DNA of 29,464 nt from an uncultured Prevotella sp. (GTDB lineage Bacteria > Bacteroidota > Bacteroidia > Bacteroidales > Bacteroidaceae): the NCBI GenBank assembly GCA_902491375.1, contig CABUHE010000025.1:1-29464 (forward strand). The letters run 5' to 3'. Under the pieces are notes generated by a model. The model was given only the letters and a program-made list of their open reading frames with translations, did not search any database and was not told where the DNA came from. Each line of letters begins with the position of its first letter. Positions within the stretch are counted from its first letter, which is position 1. Of the stretch, positions 15,968 through 23,813 are shown piece after piece. Both the position numbers and the translations under genes were made by a program.

Positions 15968-16210
15968 GTTCAATGATGGACAGAGTCAAAATAATTATAT
16001 GAATGAAAAATATGTGTATTGTTTAAGGTTATTCTGTTTTCATGGATCAGCCTGTTGTTGAAAAGACTATTGGCTGGCAGGAGCTTTGCTTCATATTAGT
16101 TTGATGTTTTCAGAATGGAATAAAATATGTTTATATAGGAATCTTGTTCGCCAAATAATATTCATAATGTTTTTGTATTTAGTATGGGGAGCCGGCTGTG
16201 AAGTCGGCTC
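15968..16210 (+). ncRNA. Candidate small RNA or short-peptide transcript
   Basis: It starts just after a two-part promoter and ends at an 8-bp hairpin (GAGCCGGC 16189-16196 with GTCGGCTC 16203-16210) followed by a moderate T-rich run. Inside, ATTCTG (16031-16036) can pair with CAGAAT (16111-16116), enclosing CAGCC/GGCTG (16048-16052, 16072-16076) and GGAGC/GCTTC (16080-16084, 16088-16092): a possible three-way junction. A 20-codon ORF (15999-16061) encodes MNEKYVYCLRLFCFHGSACC, rich in Cys; it may be chance. No known RNA family was recognised. Confidence 0.4.
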
Positions 16211-16292
16211 TTGGTTTATTTGTAGGGTGAAAATTACAGTCATTGTTTATACAGATACAATGTGAGATTTATTCAATAAAAATAGGATAGGT

Positions 16293-16315
16293 TACATAAT
16301 GAAAAATATTATGTA
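16293..16315 (+). other. Perfect inverted repeat before the NfeD promoter
   Basis: TACATAAT (16293-16300) and ATTATGTA (16308-16315), 7-base loop, followed by GCTTTTCTTG. It may terminate the upstream small transcript or be a protein-binding dyad next to the NfeD promoter. Confidence 0.45.
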
Positions 16316-16322
16316 GCTTTTC

Positions 16323-16353
16323 TTGCATCAATAAATAAAAATGTTTATCTTCG
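16323..16353 (+). promoter_or_regulatory. Promoter of the NfeD-SPFH operon
   Basis: TTG at 16323-16325, exactly 20 bases, TATCTTCG at 16346-16353 (one mismatch to TAnnTTTG). The leader to the NfeD start is about 95 bases. Confidence 0.6.
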
Positions 16354-16452
16354 CAATTAAATAATAATGTCGTTGCTGTATGATTGTCAGGTATGTCTGT
16401 GTATCATAAAACGGCATGACGGATAAACCTTTAAACCGTAAAATATAATATT

Positions 16453-16902
16453 ATGATTGATTATTTTGCTGCCAACTTATGGCAACTTTGGGCTCTTGTA
16501 GTCATAATCTGCCTGATTCTTGAAATTACTTCAGGCGATTTCTTCATATTGTGTTTTTCTATCGGTGCGTTGTTTTCAGCTGTTGTTGCTGCATTGGGAG
16601 GTGGTTTTACAGTTCAGTTGGAAATTTTCGCAGTTGTGTCAGTATTGTCATTGTTTTTCGTAAGGCCACGTTTGGTCAAGCTTCTGCATGGTAAACGGAA
16701 AGAGCGGGTAAGTAATGCTGATGCCATTATAGGGCGTGTAGGTAAGGTGAGCGAGGCTATCGAGAGCGGAGGCTATGGTCGTGTGGCTATTGACGGAGAT
16801 GATTGGAAGGCTGTTTCAGCCGATGGTTCGTATGTTCCACTAGGACAGAATGTGCGTATTATAGGCCGGGAGAGCGTTATAATAACGGTTGAAAAGGTCT
16901 GA
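16453..16902 (+). CDS. NfeD family membrane protein
   Basis: 149 residues. Two to three transmembrane segments (about 8-28, 31-50 and 53-70; LWALVVIICLILEITSGDFFILCFSIG is characteristic) are followed by a cytoplasmic or periplasmic OB-fold domain (about 85-149: AIIGRVGKVSEAIESGGYGRVAIDGDDW...). This is the short NfeD form that pairs with a stomatin-like SPFH protein, here the next gene, probably controlling membrane microdomain or protease activity. No ClpP-like protease domain is fused. Confidence 0.88.
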   Translation: MIDYFAANLWQLWALVVIICLILEITSGDFFILCFSIGALFSAVVAALGGGFTVQLEIFAVVSVLSLFFVRPRLVKLLHGKRKERVSNADAIIGRVGKVSEAIESGGYGRVAIDGDDWKAVSADGSYVPLGQNVRIIGRESVIITVEKV

Positions 16903-17037
16903 GAGCATAAACTTGTGCGTTTGTTCGCGGCTGTTAAGTCTGTTATTTTCATATAAATTGGAAGTTCATTCAGTGCAAAATTAAATTAAGCATACAGTTC
17001 TTATTTATTTAGTCAGTCAACTATAACATTTTAGAAT

Positions 17038-17991
17038 ATGGACATCTTCATTTACGTACTTATCGCGCTGGTTGTCTGCGCATTGGTGTTGGTCAAGAAA
17101 AGTCTTGTCATCATTCCACAGTCTGAAACCAAGATTATCGAACGTCTAGGTAAGTATTATGCCACGTTGAAGCCTGGTATCAATATCATTATTCCTTTCG
17201 TAGACCGCGCGAAGGAGATTGTCACCGTGCGTCGCGGTCGGTATATCTATACCGATTCTATTGATTTGCGAGAGCAGGTGTATGATTTTGATAAGCAGAA
17301 CGTAATCACAAAAGATAATGTTCAGACACAAATCAATGCTTTGCTGTATTTCCAGATTGTTGATCCGTTTAAGGCTGTGTATGAAATAAACAATTTGCCC
17401 AACGCCATTGAGAAACTTACTCAGACTACGCTGCGTAATATTATAGGCGAGCTTGAGCTCGACCAGACGCTTACTTCACGTGACACCATAAATACAAAGT
17501 TGCGTGCCGTGCTTGACGATGCCACCAACAAGTGGGGTATAAAAGTCAATAGAGTAGAGCTTCAGGACATCACTCCGCCGGAAAGCGTTCTTCAAGCTAT
17601 GGAGAAACAGATGCAGGCTGAACGTAATAAGCGTGCCACAATATTGACAAGTGAGGGTGAGAAGGCAGCAGCCATACTTAAGTCAGAAGGTGAGAAGACA
17701 GCTATCATCAATAAAGCTGAGGCAGACAAGCAGATGGCTATACTTAATGCTGAAGGAGAGGCGCAGGCCCGTATTCGTAAGGCCGAGGCTGAGGCGATTG
17801 CTATTGAGAAAATAACTGAGGCAGTAGGTAAGAGTACCAATCCGGCAAATTACCTTTTGGCACAGAAATATATACAGATGTTGCAGGAGGTTGCGACGGG
17901 CGATAAGACCAAGACTGTATATCTTCCGTATGAGGCTACAAACCTTATGGGCAGCATAGGAGGCATAAAGGATTTGTTCAAGTCTGAGTGA
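17038..17991 (+). CDS. SPFH/stomatin-like band 7 protein (QmcA-like)
   Basis: 317 residues. One N-terminal membrane helix (2-20), an SPFH domain (about 22-180: VIIPQSETKIIERLGKYY, LKPGINIIIPFVD, VITKDNVQTQINALLYFQI, GELELDQTLTSRDTIN), then a long Ala/Glu/Lys coiled coil with repeating SEGEKAAAIL, KAEADKQMAI and EGEAQARI units (about 195-265), and a short tail. The last residues (TNLMGSIGGIKDLF) are typical of QmcA-type proteins. It follows NfeD by 135 bases in the same direction, the common NfeD-SPFH pair; it likely oligomerises at the inner membrane. Confidence 0.92.
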   Translation: MDIFIYVLIALVVCALVLVKKSLVIIPQSETKIIERLGKYYATLKPGINIIIPFVDRAKEIVTVRRGRYIYTDSIDLREQVYDFDKQNVITKDNVQTQINALLYFQIVDPFKAVYEINNLPNAIEKLTQTTLRNIIGELELDQTLTSRDTINTKLRAVLDDATNKWGIKVNRVELQDITPPESVLQAMEKQMQAERNKRATILTSEGEKAAAILKSEGEKTAIINKAEADKQMAILNAEGEAQARIRKAEAEAIAIEKITEAVGKSTNPANYLLAQKYIQMLQEVATGDKTKTVYLPYEATNLMGSIGGIKDLFKSE

Positions 17992-18032
17992 TTTTAATTG
18001 ATTATTGCTGTTTCTGTATGGAAAATAATGAT

Positions 18033-18040
18033 TACCTTTG
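18033..18040 (+). promoter_or_regulatory. -7 element of the WecB-like gene
   Basis: TACCTTTG fits TAnnTTTG. I found no good -33 partner at 19-20 bases, so the promoter is only partly supported. The leader would be about 75 bases. Confidence 0.4.
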
Positions 18041-18122
18041 TCGTGTTTAACTTCTGAACAGGCAGGGGATAGATATTCCCGGGTTACAGAAAGTTGGTTG
18101 TCAATATAAGAAATAAGAAGAA

Positions 18123-19223
18123 ATGTTGAATATATGTATCGTTGCAGGAGCAAGACCTAACTTTATAAAGGTAGCTCCATTGGTACGGGCAGTTACGGCT
18201 GCGAATGCTGACGGCAAGGCCGTAGGCTTCAAACTGGTTTATACAGGGACAGAGAACGACCCTACAATAGAGCCTTCTCTATTTGATGATTTGGGCATAA
18301 AACGTCCTGACGTGTATCTTGGTGTAGACTGCCAGAATCTTAATGAACTGACAGGACGGGTGATGTCAGAGTTTGATAATTATCTCGACACGACTCCGAC
18401 AGACGTCGTCATAGTTGTTGATGACCTTGCATCGACAATGGCTGTAGCTATTGTAACAAAGAAACATGGCCTGACGCTTGCACATCTTGTGGCCGGAACA
18501 CGTTCTTTCGACATAAAAATGCCGAAGGAAATCAACCGTCTTGTCATTGATGGGCTGTCCGACCTGCTTTTCACTGCAGGCATGGGCAGCAACAGTATAG
18601 TAAGCCGTGAGGGTGCAGAGCTTTCCCAAGTCTATATGGTCGGCAACATTCTTATGGACACGTTGCGCTTCAACCGTTCACGGTTGGTTCGCCCGGCAGT
18701 TCTCGATGAATTGTCAGTCAAGGAGAAAGACTATATTGTTTTCACGCTTAACCGTAAGGTTCTGCTGGCTGATGTTGACAATCTTAAGCGTATGCTTACG
18801 TCGATGTGCCGTGCTGCTGGTGATACTAAGATTATAGCTCCGTTGCGTTCGGCTGCGTCAGATGTGGTGAAATCTTTGGTCAAAGATTATGATAATTTCT
18901 TCATTATCAATCCTTTGTCATATCTTGAGTTCGGTTATCTGACGTCAAATGCAGAGGGAATTGTAACCGATTCGGGCAATGTCGCAGAGGAAGCGACTTT
19001 CAACGGTGTGCCTTGTGTTACTCTTAACAGTTATACTGAGCATATTGAAACAGTCAAGTACGGCTCTAACGAACTTGTAGGAGAGGATGCTGACAAGCTG
19101 GGTGAGGCTGTTTTGAATATAATAAAAGGTCAATGGAAGAGGTGTTCGTTGCCTGACCGCTGGGACGGACGTACAGCAGAACGTATTTTGCAGATACTAA
19201 TGGATCTGAAATCAAATCAGTAA
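18123..19223 (+). CDS. UDP-GlcNAc 2-epimerase (WecB) fold protein lacking key catalytic residues
   Basis: 366 residues, normal WecB length, with the family landmarks GARPNFIKVAPLV (9-21), RSFDIKMPKEINR, VGNILMDTL, INPLSYLEF and TDSGNVAEEATFNGVPCVTL. Yet the residues that make non-hydrolysing epimerases work are changed: the HVEAG glutamate is Val123 (HLVAG), the first Glu of the PEE motif is Lys135 (PKE), the THR/LHR histidine is Asn210 (FTLNRK), the GQH segment is TGTEND, and the TERP arginine is lost (TEHIE). The early Asp of the VxxD stretch (about 100) is kept. So it probably binds a nucleotide or sugar but is unlikely to epimerise UDP-GlcNAc. Neighbours (NfeD-SPFH, SDR) are not sugar genes. 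Confidence 0.85.
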   Translation: MLNICIVAGARPNFIKVAPLVRAVTAANADGKAVGFKLVYTGTENDPTIEPSLFDDLGIKRPDVYLGVDCQNLNELTGRVMSEFDNYLDTTPTDVVIVVDDLASTMAVAIVTKKHGLTLAHLVAGTRSFDIKMPKEINRLVIDGLSDLLFTAGMGSNSIVSREGAELSQVYMVGNILMDTLRFNRSRLVRPAVLDELSVKEKDYIVFTLNRKVLLADVDNLKRMLTSMCRAAGDTKIIAPLRSAASDVVKSLVKDYDNFFIINPLSYLEFGYLTSNAEGIVTDSGNVAEEATFNGVPCVTLNSYTEHIETVKYGSNELVGEDADKLGEAVLNIIKGQWKRCSLPDRWDGRTAERILQILMDLKSNQ

Positions 19224-19246
19224 GCAGCGTTTAAATATTATTTTAT

Positions 19247-19303
19247 TTATGATTGCCGTTTTGTTCTGATATTTATTCGGAACTGCTAAAGCGGCAATCA
19301 TAA
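19247..19303 (+). terminator. Hairpin after the WecB-like gene
   Basis: A 12-bp outer stem (TTATGATTGCCG 19247-19258 with CGGCAATCATAA 19292-19303) and a 6-bp inner stem (19263-19268 with 19278-19283). The T tail is weak, so it may be an inefficient terminator or an RNA-stabilising element. Confidence 0.6.
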
Positions 19304-19347
19304 TTGTTTATGAATTTATTTATTTTCCCCAATTACACAATAAATAT

Positions 19348-20112
19348 ATGGAAAGAAAAATTGCATTTATAACAGGTGCTACAAGCGGAATAGGCGAGGC
19401 ATGCGCCAGGAAGTTTGCTGAGGGAGGATACGATCTCGTTATTACAGGACGAAATGTTGAGAAACTTAAGGCCGTTGAGCTGCAGGTCAGACAGCTTGGA
19501 GCTGATGTTTTGACTTTGGCATTTGACGTCCGCGACCGCAAGGCGGCGACCGCAGCTGTTGAATCGCTTGAAGGTAGATGGGCAACAGTCGATGTGCTGA
19601 TCAACAATGCAGGTCTTGCTTTAGGTCTTGATAAAGAGTATGAAGGTAATCTTGACGACTGGGAGGCAATGATTGACACTAATATTAAAGGTCTGCTTAC
19701 CATGACACGTCTTATTGTTCCTTCTATGGTAAAGCGCAACAAAGGTCATGTTATTAACATTGGTTCAGTAGCTGGAGACGCTGCTTATGCCGGAGGAAGC
19801 GTATATTGTGCCACAAAGGCGGCTGTTAAGGCAATTTCTGACGGCTTGAGAATTGACGTTGCCCACACTGCTGTGCGTGTGACCAACGTTAAACCCGGAC
19901 TTGTCGAAACGAATTTCAGCGTAATCCGTTTCCATGGTGATAAAGAGCGTGCTGATAATGTTTATAAAGGCATACAGCCGTTGACCGGTGATGATATTGC
20001 AGATGTTGCTTTCTACGCAGCCAGCGCACCTGAACATGTTCAGGTTGCAGAAGTACTTGTGCTTGCAACTCATCAGGCCAACGGTACTGTGATTGACCGT
20101 AACCACGACTGA
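19348..20112 (+). CDS. Short-chain dehydrogenase, YdfG-like
   Basis: 254 residues of Rossmann-fold SDR. Visible are the cofactor loop TGATSGIG (9-16), ITGRN after strand 2 (Arg suggests NADP), NNAG (86-89), catalytic Ser140, Tyr153 and Lys157 (GSVAG and YCATK), and the PGLVETNF segment. The stretches NNAGLALGLDKEYEGNLDDW, MIDTNIKGLL and HVINIGSVAG match E. coli YdfG, which oxidises serine, allo-threonine and 3-hydroxy acids and detoxifies malonic semialdehyde. That substrate range is inferred. It lies after a hairpin and ends in a terminator shared with the facing nuclease gene. Confidence 0.9.
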   Translation: MERKIAFITGATSGIGEACARKFAEGGYDLVITGRNVEKLKAVELQVRQLGADVLTLAFDVRDRKAATAAVESLEGRWATVDVLINNAGLALGLDKEYEGNLDDWEAMIDTNIKGLLTMTRLIVPSMVKRNKGHVINIGSVAGDAAYAGGSVYCATKAAVKAISDGLRIDVAHTAVRVTNVKPGLVETNFSVIRFHGDKERADNVYKGIQPLTGDDIADVAFYAASAPEHVQVAEVLVLATHQANGTVIDRNHD

Positions 20113-20130
20113 TTACCGTCATGCTGATAT

Positions 20131-20161
20131 TACGTAGCTGTTATTTCACTACGTATTTTTT
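20131..20161 (+). terminator. Terminator of the SDR gene, inside the facing gene's end
   Basis: TACGTAG (20131-20137) pairs with CTACGTA (20149-20155) and is followed by six T (20156-20161). The right arm overlaps the last codons of the endonuclease gene on the minus strand. Confidence 0.75.
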
Positions 20162-21133
20162 ATTACCAATGATGTAGACTCCTTTATCCAGGCCTTCTGT
20201 TGCCTGGTCGGGAGCTACGTCAGATCGAACCTTTACACCTGTTATTGTGTAAACATCGACATCTTTAATGTCTTTTGTATCGACCGTTACAGTTATTCCT
20301 GTAGAATAATTATCATAACTGAAGGCAATATCTTTCATGTTTCCCCACACATATTTCTCCAGTCCTGGGTAGTCTACGTATGGGTTACGGTTGCCCTGTA
20401 TGCTGTATACTGCATTGTTGCGGTCAATCTCTTTTTTGCTTACCGGGTCTTCTTCGGCCCAACGCAGCAGCATGCCGAGAGCCCAGTCGGTAAAGGCCGG
20501 GTAAGAGGTATGGTTGAGCATGTCGCTTTCCCATGTCGATACTTTGTTTTCATAACAGGTTACCATATAGAAATAGATACGTGCGAAGTCGCCTTTGTAT
20601 TCGTCGTTAGGTTCGAAAACTGTACCTGAATATCCCTTAACAGACGATGGTCCTAGTTTGCTGAAACCTTCAGCTGAGCTGTATGTAGGCGAGTCCGTTT
20701 CGCCGAACGGGTTGTTCCCGCGTCTGCCATTTACGTATCCGTCTGTCGGTACGAGGTGTACCAGGTCGGTATACATCGGCTTTTCATCGTTAAACCAGCT
20801 TTTGGGCATGGAGTGTTCACGGTTGTAGCAGTCGCCTTCTTTCTTATAATTGCTTCCGGATGTAACAAAGTCATAGTCGGTTATGCCTGAATACATATCC
20901 CACACTTTACCGTCATCACGTGCGTCAGTTGTCTTAAACGCCTCCCACAAGTCGTTGTATTTTAGCTCATTATGGTCTTTTATGATTTCGTACATGGCGG
21001 TTTTCAGAGCCTGTCCTTTTGTTCCGTCCGCATGCTGATAGTATGTGCCTGATTCGTTTGGACCTTGTGCGTACATATTTACGGCTGTCAGTAGCAGCAC
21101 GTTAAACATTATCAATGATTTAATTTTGCCCAT
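20141..21133 (-). CDS. Secreted endonuclease I (NucM/EndA type) with type IX-like C-terminal domain
   Basis: 330 residues. Signal peptide (residues 1-22, ending NMYAQ). The endonuclease I core carries CYNREHSMPKSWF (about 102-114) with the likely general base His107, then DLVHLVPTDGYVNGRRGNNPFGE, which supplies the metal ligands of the beta-beta-alpha-metal fold. The C-terminal 45 residues (VDVYTITGVKV... KGVYIIGNKKYVVK) look like the T9SS type A sorting domain of Bacteroidota, which would direct it to the cell surface or outside. It likely degrades extracellular DNA for nutrients. The repeat array at 21187-21274 is 54 bases before its start. Confidence 0.9.
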   Translation of the reverse strand: MGKIKSLIMFNVLLLTAVNMYAQGPNESGTYYQHADGTKGQALKTAMYEIIKDHNELKYNDLWEAFKTTDARDDGKVWDMYSGITDYDFVTSGSNYKKEGDCYNREHSMPKSWFNDEKPMYTDLVHLVPTDGYVNGRRGNNPFGETDSPTYSSAEGFSKLGPSSVKGYSGTVFEPNDEYKGDFARIYFYMVTCYENKVSTWESDMLNHTSYPAFTDWALGMLLRWAEEDPVSKKEIDRNNAVYSIQGNRNPYVDYPGLEKYVWGNMKDIAFSYDNYSTGITVTVDTKDIKDVDVYTITGVKVRSDVAPDQATEGLDKGVYIIGNKKYVVK

Positions 21134-21186
21134 ATTCTAACTGATTATTAGTTGATGATGTAATAGCTTGATATTCAAGAAGTTGT

Positions 21187-21274
21187 AAAAGAGCTCCTTT
21201 TGGAGGCTAAAAGACGGTCTTTTGCATTATGAAAGGTTATGTTTTATACTGCAAAAGACCGTCTTTTGTGAAAC
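21187..21274. repeat. 22-base-period repeat array, site B (4 units)
   Basis: Units begin at 21187, 21209, 21231 and 21253, exactly 22 bases apart. Units 1, 2 and 4 are near-perfect dyads: AAAAGAGCTCCTTTT, AAAAGACGGTCTTTT and AAAAGACCGTCTTTT. Units 2 and 4 are exact reverse complements of each other over 15 bases, so RNA from either strand could also form a 15-bp hairpin. It lies between the rhodanese gene and endonuclease I. Confidence 0.85.
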
Positions 21275-21350
21275 GAGTGTTTATGATGTGTTTTTTTACC
21301 GTCGTATGACAAGACTTTTAAGATACTGTCATGAAATATCCGCGGTGTAT

Positions 21351-21749
21351 TTATTTGTCGGTATTTTTACCACGGGCTTGCCATTCCAGTATGCCGCCGT
21401 CAAGGTCGATAACCTTAAATCCCTCGGCAGCCAGTCGTCCTGCTGCTTCAGCACTGCGGCGTCCGCTGCGACAATATACAGCTATTGTCTTGCTCTTGTC
21501 AAGTTCTTTTTTTGCACGCTCCATAAAGTCTGGCTGCTTCATGTCAATGTTCTTAATATTGTCTGAACTGATATGAGCTTCTGCAAACTCGTCAGCTGTC
21601 CGTACGTCTACAAGTTGTACACTGTCTGTTGAGATTGCTTTTTCAAACTCATCTGCGTCAATTGTCCTGAATCCGTTTTGTCCGTAAATGCCGGTGCATG
21701 ATGTAACTAAACTCATTATTGCCAATGTCAGTTTATTGATTAATCCCAT
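21351..21749 (-). CDS. Exported rhodanese-like protein
   Basis: 132 residues of a single rhodanese domain: VQLVDVRTADEFAEAHI, then the active loop CRSGRRS with catalytic Cys93, and FKVIDLDGGILEWQ near the end. The N-terminus (MGLINKLTLAIMSLVTSCTG) reads as a signal peptide; Val-Thr-Ser-Cys18 could be a lipobox, so it may be a lipoprotein. Single-domain rhodaneses carry sulfane sulfur on the loop Cys; the substrate here is unknown. On the minus strand TATCTTTG (21789-21782) is its likely -7 box, so it has its own promoter. Confidence 0.85.
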   Translation of the reverse strand: MGLINKLTLAIMSLVTSCTGIYGQNGFRTIDADEFEKAISTDSVQLVDVRTADEFAEAHISSDNIKNIDMKQPDFMERAKKELDKSKTIAVYCRSGRRSAEAAGRLAAEGFKVIDLDGGILEWQARGKNTDK

Positions 21750-21859
21750 ATTTATTTTATACGTTCGTTATTTGTATGTTGCAAAGATAAGTTTTTTGAT
21801 TAAAATACGGGAGTTTTATATGCTTTTTCAGACTATTTTTGAGTCTGTTCATGTGTTTC

Positions 21860-22804
21860 TCATCTTAAATTAAAGCGTGCTACGAGTGGCAGATGGTCGC
21901 TGTATGCGTTACGGTATTTCCATGCTCTGTATGTTCTGAATGGCTGCACTCCGCCGTATTTATCGTCTTTTTCAAGCATGAACTTGCTGTCGTTCACTTT
22001 ACAGTCATACAATTTGAGAGCTATGTTCTGACTTACAATTATGTGGTCAATGCTTTCCCATTTGCCTTTATATTTATATGTGCCTTTGGCTCCGTTGTTA
22101 CCTGTCGCTTTTATAGATATGTCTTCAAGATTCTTTTCTCTCAACATAAAGACCGTTTGGCCGTCAGCTCCTTCATTAAAATCGCCAGCAATGATTATTT
22201 TCGGCTCATGGCATGTAGCTTGTAACGAGTCTATTGCCTCACAGAGCCTTTCTGCTACAAGTCTTCGGTGCGGTCTTGTATGTCGTTCTCCTCCATAACG
22301 GCTTGGCAGATGTACGACAAATATGTGAAGTGTATCGCCTGTAATAATTCTGCCGGAGACGTATAGAATATCACGTGTCGGGCGCATTCCTTTCATCGGC
22401 GTGACGCGTAGCGGATAATGTCTTATAGGTGCGAAGCTGCCCGGATAGTACATAAGAGCGACGTCTATGCCGCGAATGTCGGGCGATGATGTCATAATGT
22501 ATTCATAATTTGCGTTTCTCAGCAGCGACCTTTTGGTCAGGTCGTGCATCACACTGTCGTTTTCTACCTCACACAAAGCAATCAAGTCAGGCAGATGCCA
22601 GTCGTATCCGTCTGTGCCGCATGATATCAGGCTTTGCGCAGTGTTGTTCAGCTTGTTCCAGTATTTATTCTCAGTCCAGCGACGTTCGCCGTCTGGAGTG
22701 AATTCCATGTCTAGCTTCAGACTGTCGTGTCGGCAGTCAAACAGGTTCTCGCAGTTTAGTCCTACAAATGTGAACAGCGATACGAGCAATAGCTGAATAC
22801 ACAT
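21860..22804 (-). CDS. Endonuclease/exonuclease/phosphatase (EEP) superfamily protein, exported
   Basis: 314 residues. A short hydrophobic leader (MCIQLLLVSLFTFVG) precedes GLNCENLFD. EEP fold motifs in order: IALCEVEND (metal-binding Glu), VHLPSRYGG (catalytic His region), IIAGDFNEG (Asp and Asn), SIDHIIVS and YSDHLPLVARF (the final Asp-His pair). These metal-dependent enzymes cleave phosphodiester or phosphomonoester bonds; the substrate here (DNA, lipid phosphate or other) cannot be told. It starts 73 bases after tyrA with no promoter visible in between, so it is probably the last gene of the aromatic operon by transcription rather than by function. Confidence 0.85.
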   Translation of the reverse strand: MCIQLLLVSLFTFVGLNCENLFDCRHDSLKLDMEFTPDGERRWTENKYWNKLNNTAQSLISCGTDGYDWHLPDLIALCEVENDSVMHDLTKRSLLRNANYEYIMTSSPDIRGIDVALMYYPGSFAPIRHYPLRVTPMKGMRPTRDILYVSGRIITGDTLHIFVVHLPSRYGGERHTRPHRRLVAERLCEAIDSLQATCHEPKIIIAGDFNEGADGQTVFMLREKNLEDISIKATGNNGAKGTYKYKGKWESIDHIIVSQNIALKLYDCKVNDSKFMLEKDDKYGGVQPFRTYRAWKYRNAYSDHLPLVARFNLR

Positions 22805-22877
22805 AAGCTTGAAGATTCTAGGTTGATGTTGCTTTTTGAGTTAGGGCAGTTCCTCTTTTAGTTTCCTTTTAATTCAG

Positions 22878-23660
22878 TCAGAGATTTGCTTTAAGGTTGC
22901 TGCGTATTCTTGTGAGATATGTTTTCATACCTTCTTCGTCCTTTCGTTCAATGATGCCTAATAGGTCTTTAAGTTCGGTGCGTATTTGCTCAACCTGTTC
23001 TGATGTGTATGGATTAAAGAGAATTTCCTGTAACAGATAGTCGTCTTCGCTAAGTACACCTTTGGCTATATTCATGTGTCGTTTGAATGTTGTTCCAGGA
23101 GCATCCTGGTGCTTCATTACTGCTGCAAACACAAATGTACTGACGAACGGAATACTTAAAGAGTATGCGACGGTCTTGTCGTGTTCTTCAAAAGTATATT
23201 CGTATATGCTCAGTCCTATGCGACTGTACAGGTCTTTAAAGAAAATGCGTCCCATATAGTCACCTTCACTGATTATTATTGCATTCTCATGGCTGAGCTG
23301 ATTGAGATTGGCAAACGTTGGTCCGAACATCGGGTGAGTTGACACATAGCGGTGTCCGCAGTTAGCATAGAATTCCTTTAAACCAGTCTTTACTGACGCA
23401 ATGTCGCTTATAATGCAGTCAGCCGGCAGGTGGGGTATTACTTCATTAAAGGCACTTATAGTGTTTTTTACGGTTACGGCATTTATCAACAGCTCAGGTT
23501 TGAAGTCGTCAATCTCTTCCATTGTTGTAAATCTTAGCGTGTTGAATGTGAATTTTAACCGTTCAGGTATTTTTTCGTATACGGCTGTTTCATGCTCAAA
23601 ACTTAGCAGATCGAGGAAAAAACTACCCATTTTGCCTGCTCCCAATACAAGTATTCTCAT
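22878..23660 (-). CDS. tyrA: Prephenate dehydrogenase
   Basis: 260 residues, the short TyrA type without a fused mutase or ACT domain. N-terminal NAD(P)-binding loop LVLGAGKMGSFFLD (4-17), the ASVKTGL segment that follows ISDI, then STHPMFGP with the catalytic His, and the all-helical dimer domain. It oxidatively decarboxylates prephenate to 4-hydroxyphenylpyruvate for tyrosine synthesis. It is the fourth gene of the pheA operon, but 153 bases separate it from aroF, and that gap carries a structured element. Confidence 0.92.
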   Translation of the reverse strand: MRILVLGAGKMGSFFLDLLSFEHETAVYEKIPERLKFTFNTLRFTTMEEIDDFKPELLINAVTVKNTISAFNEVIPHLPADCIISDIASVKTGLKEFYANCGHRYVSTHPMFGPTFANLNQLSHENAIIISEGDYMGRIFFKDLYSRIGLSIYEYTFEEHDKTVAYSLSIPFVSTFVFAAVMKHQDAPGTTFKRHMNIAKGVLSEDDYLLQEILFNPYTSEQVEQIRTELKDLLGIIERKDEEGMKTYLTRIRSNLKANL

Positions 23661-23703
23661 AGCTTAAGTTTGTTAAAGTTGATTATATGAGCTTATAGAC
23701 AGA

Positions 23704-23785
23704 ACCGAAGATGATAAAGCCGAATGGCGTTTTTTATGCCTCTGTACGTTCAGTTTACGTATATCCGGGCTTTATCGTCTTTGGT
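23704..23785 (-). other. Structured RNA element between aroF and tyrA
   Basis: On the minus strand, 18 bases (23785-23768) pair with 18 bases (23721-23704) with 16 matches. Enclosed are a perfect TACGT/ACGTA hairpin (23757-23761 with 23745-23749, 7-base loop) and a weaker GGC/GCC hairpin (23740-23738 with 23728-23726). There is no U run after the 3' arm, so it is not an intrinsic terminator. It could set RNA stability or the relative level of tyrA, or be a regulatory element. Confidence 0.5.
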
Positions 23786-23813
23786 GTTGATTATTTTTTA
23801 TCTGACAGCAAGA

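Noticed and set aside
23704..23785. Intrinsic terminator after aroF
   Set aside because: The stem is strong, but on the transcribed strand no U run follows, and tyrA has no promoter of its own.
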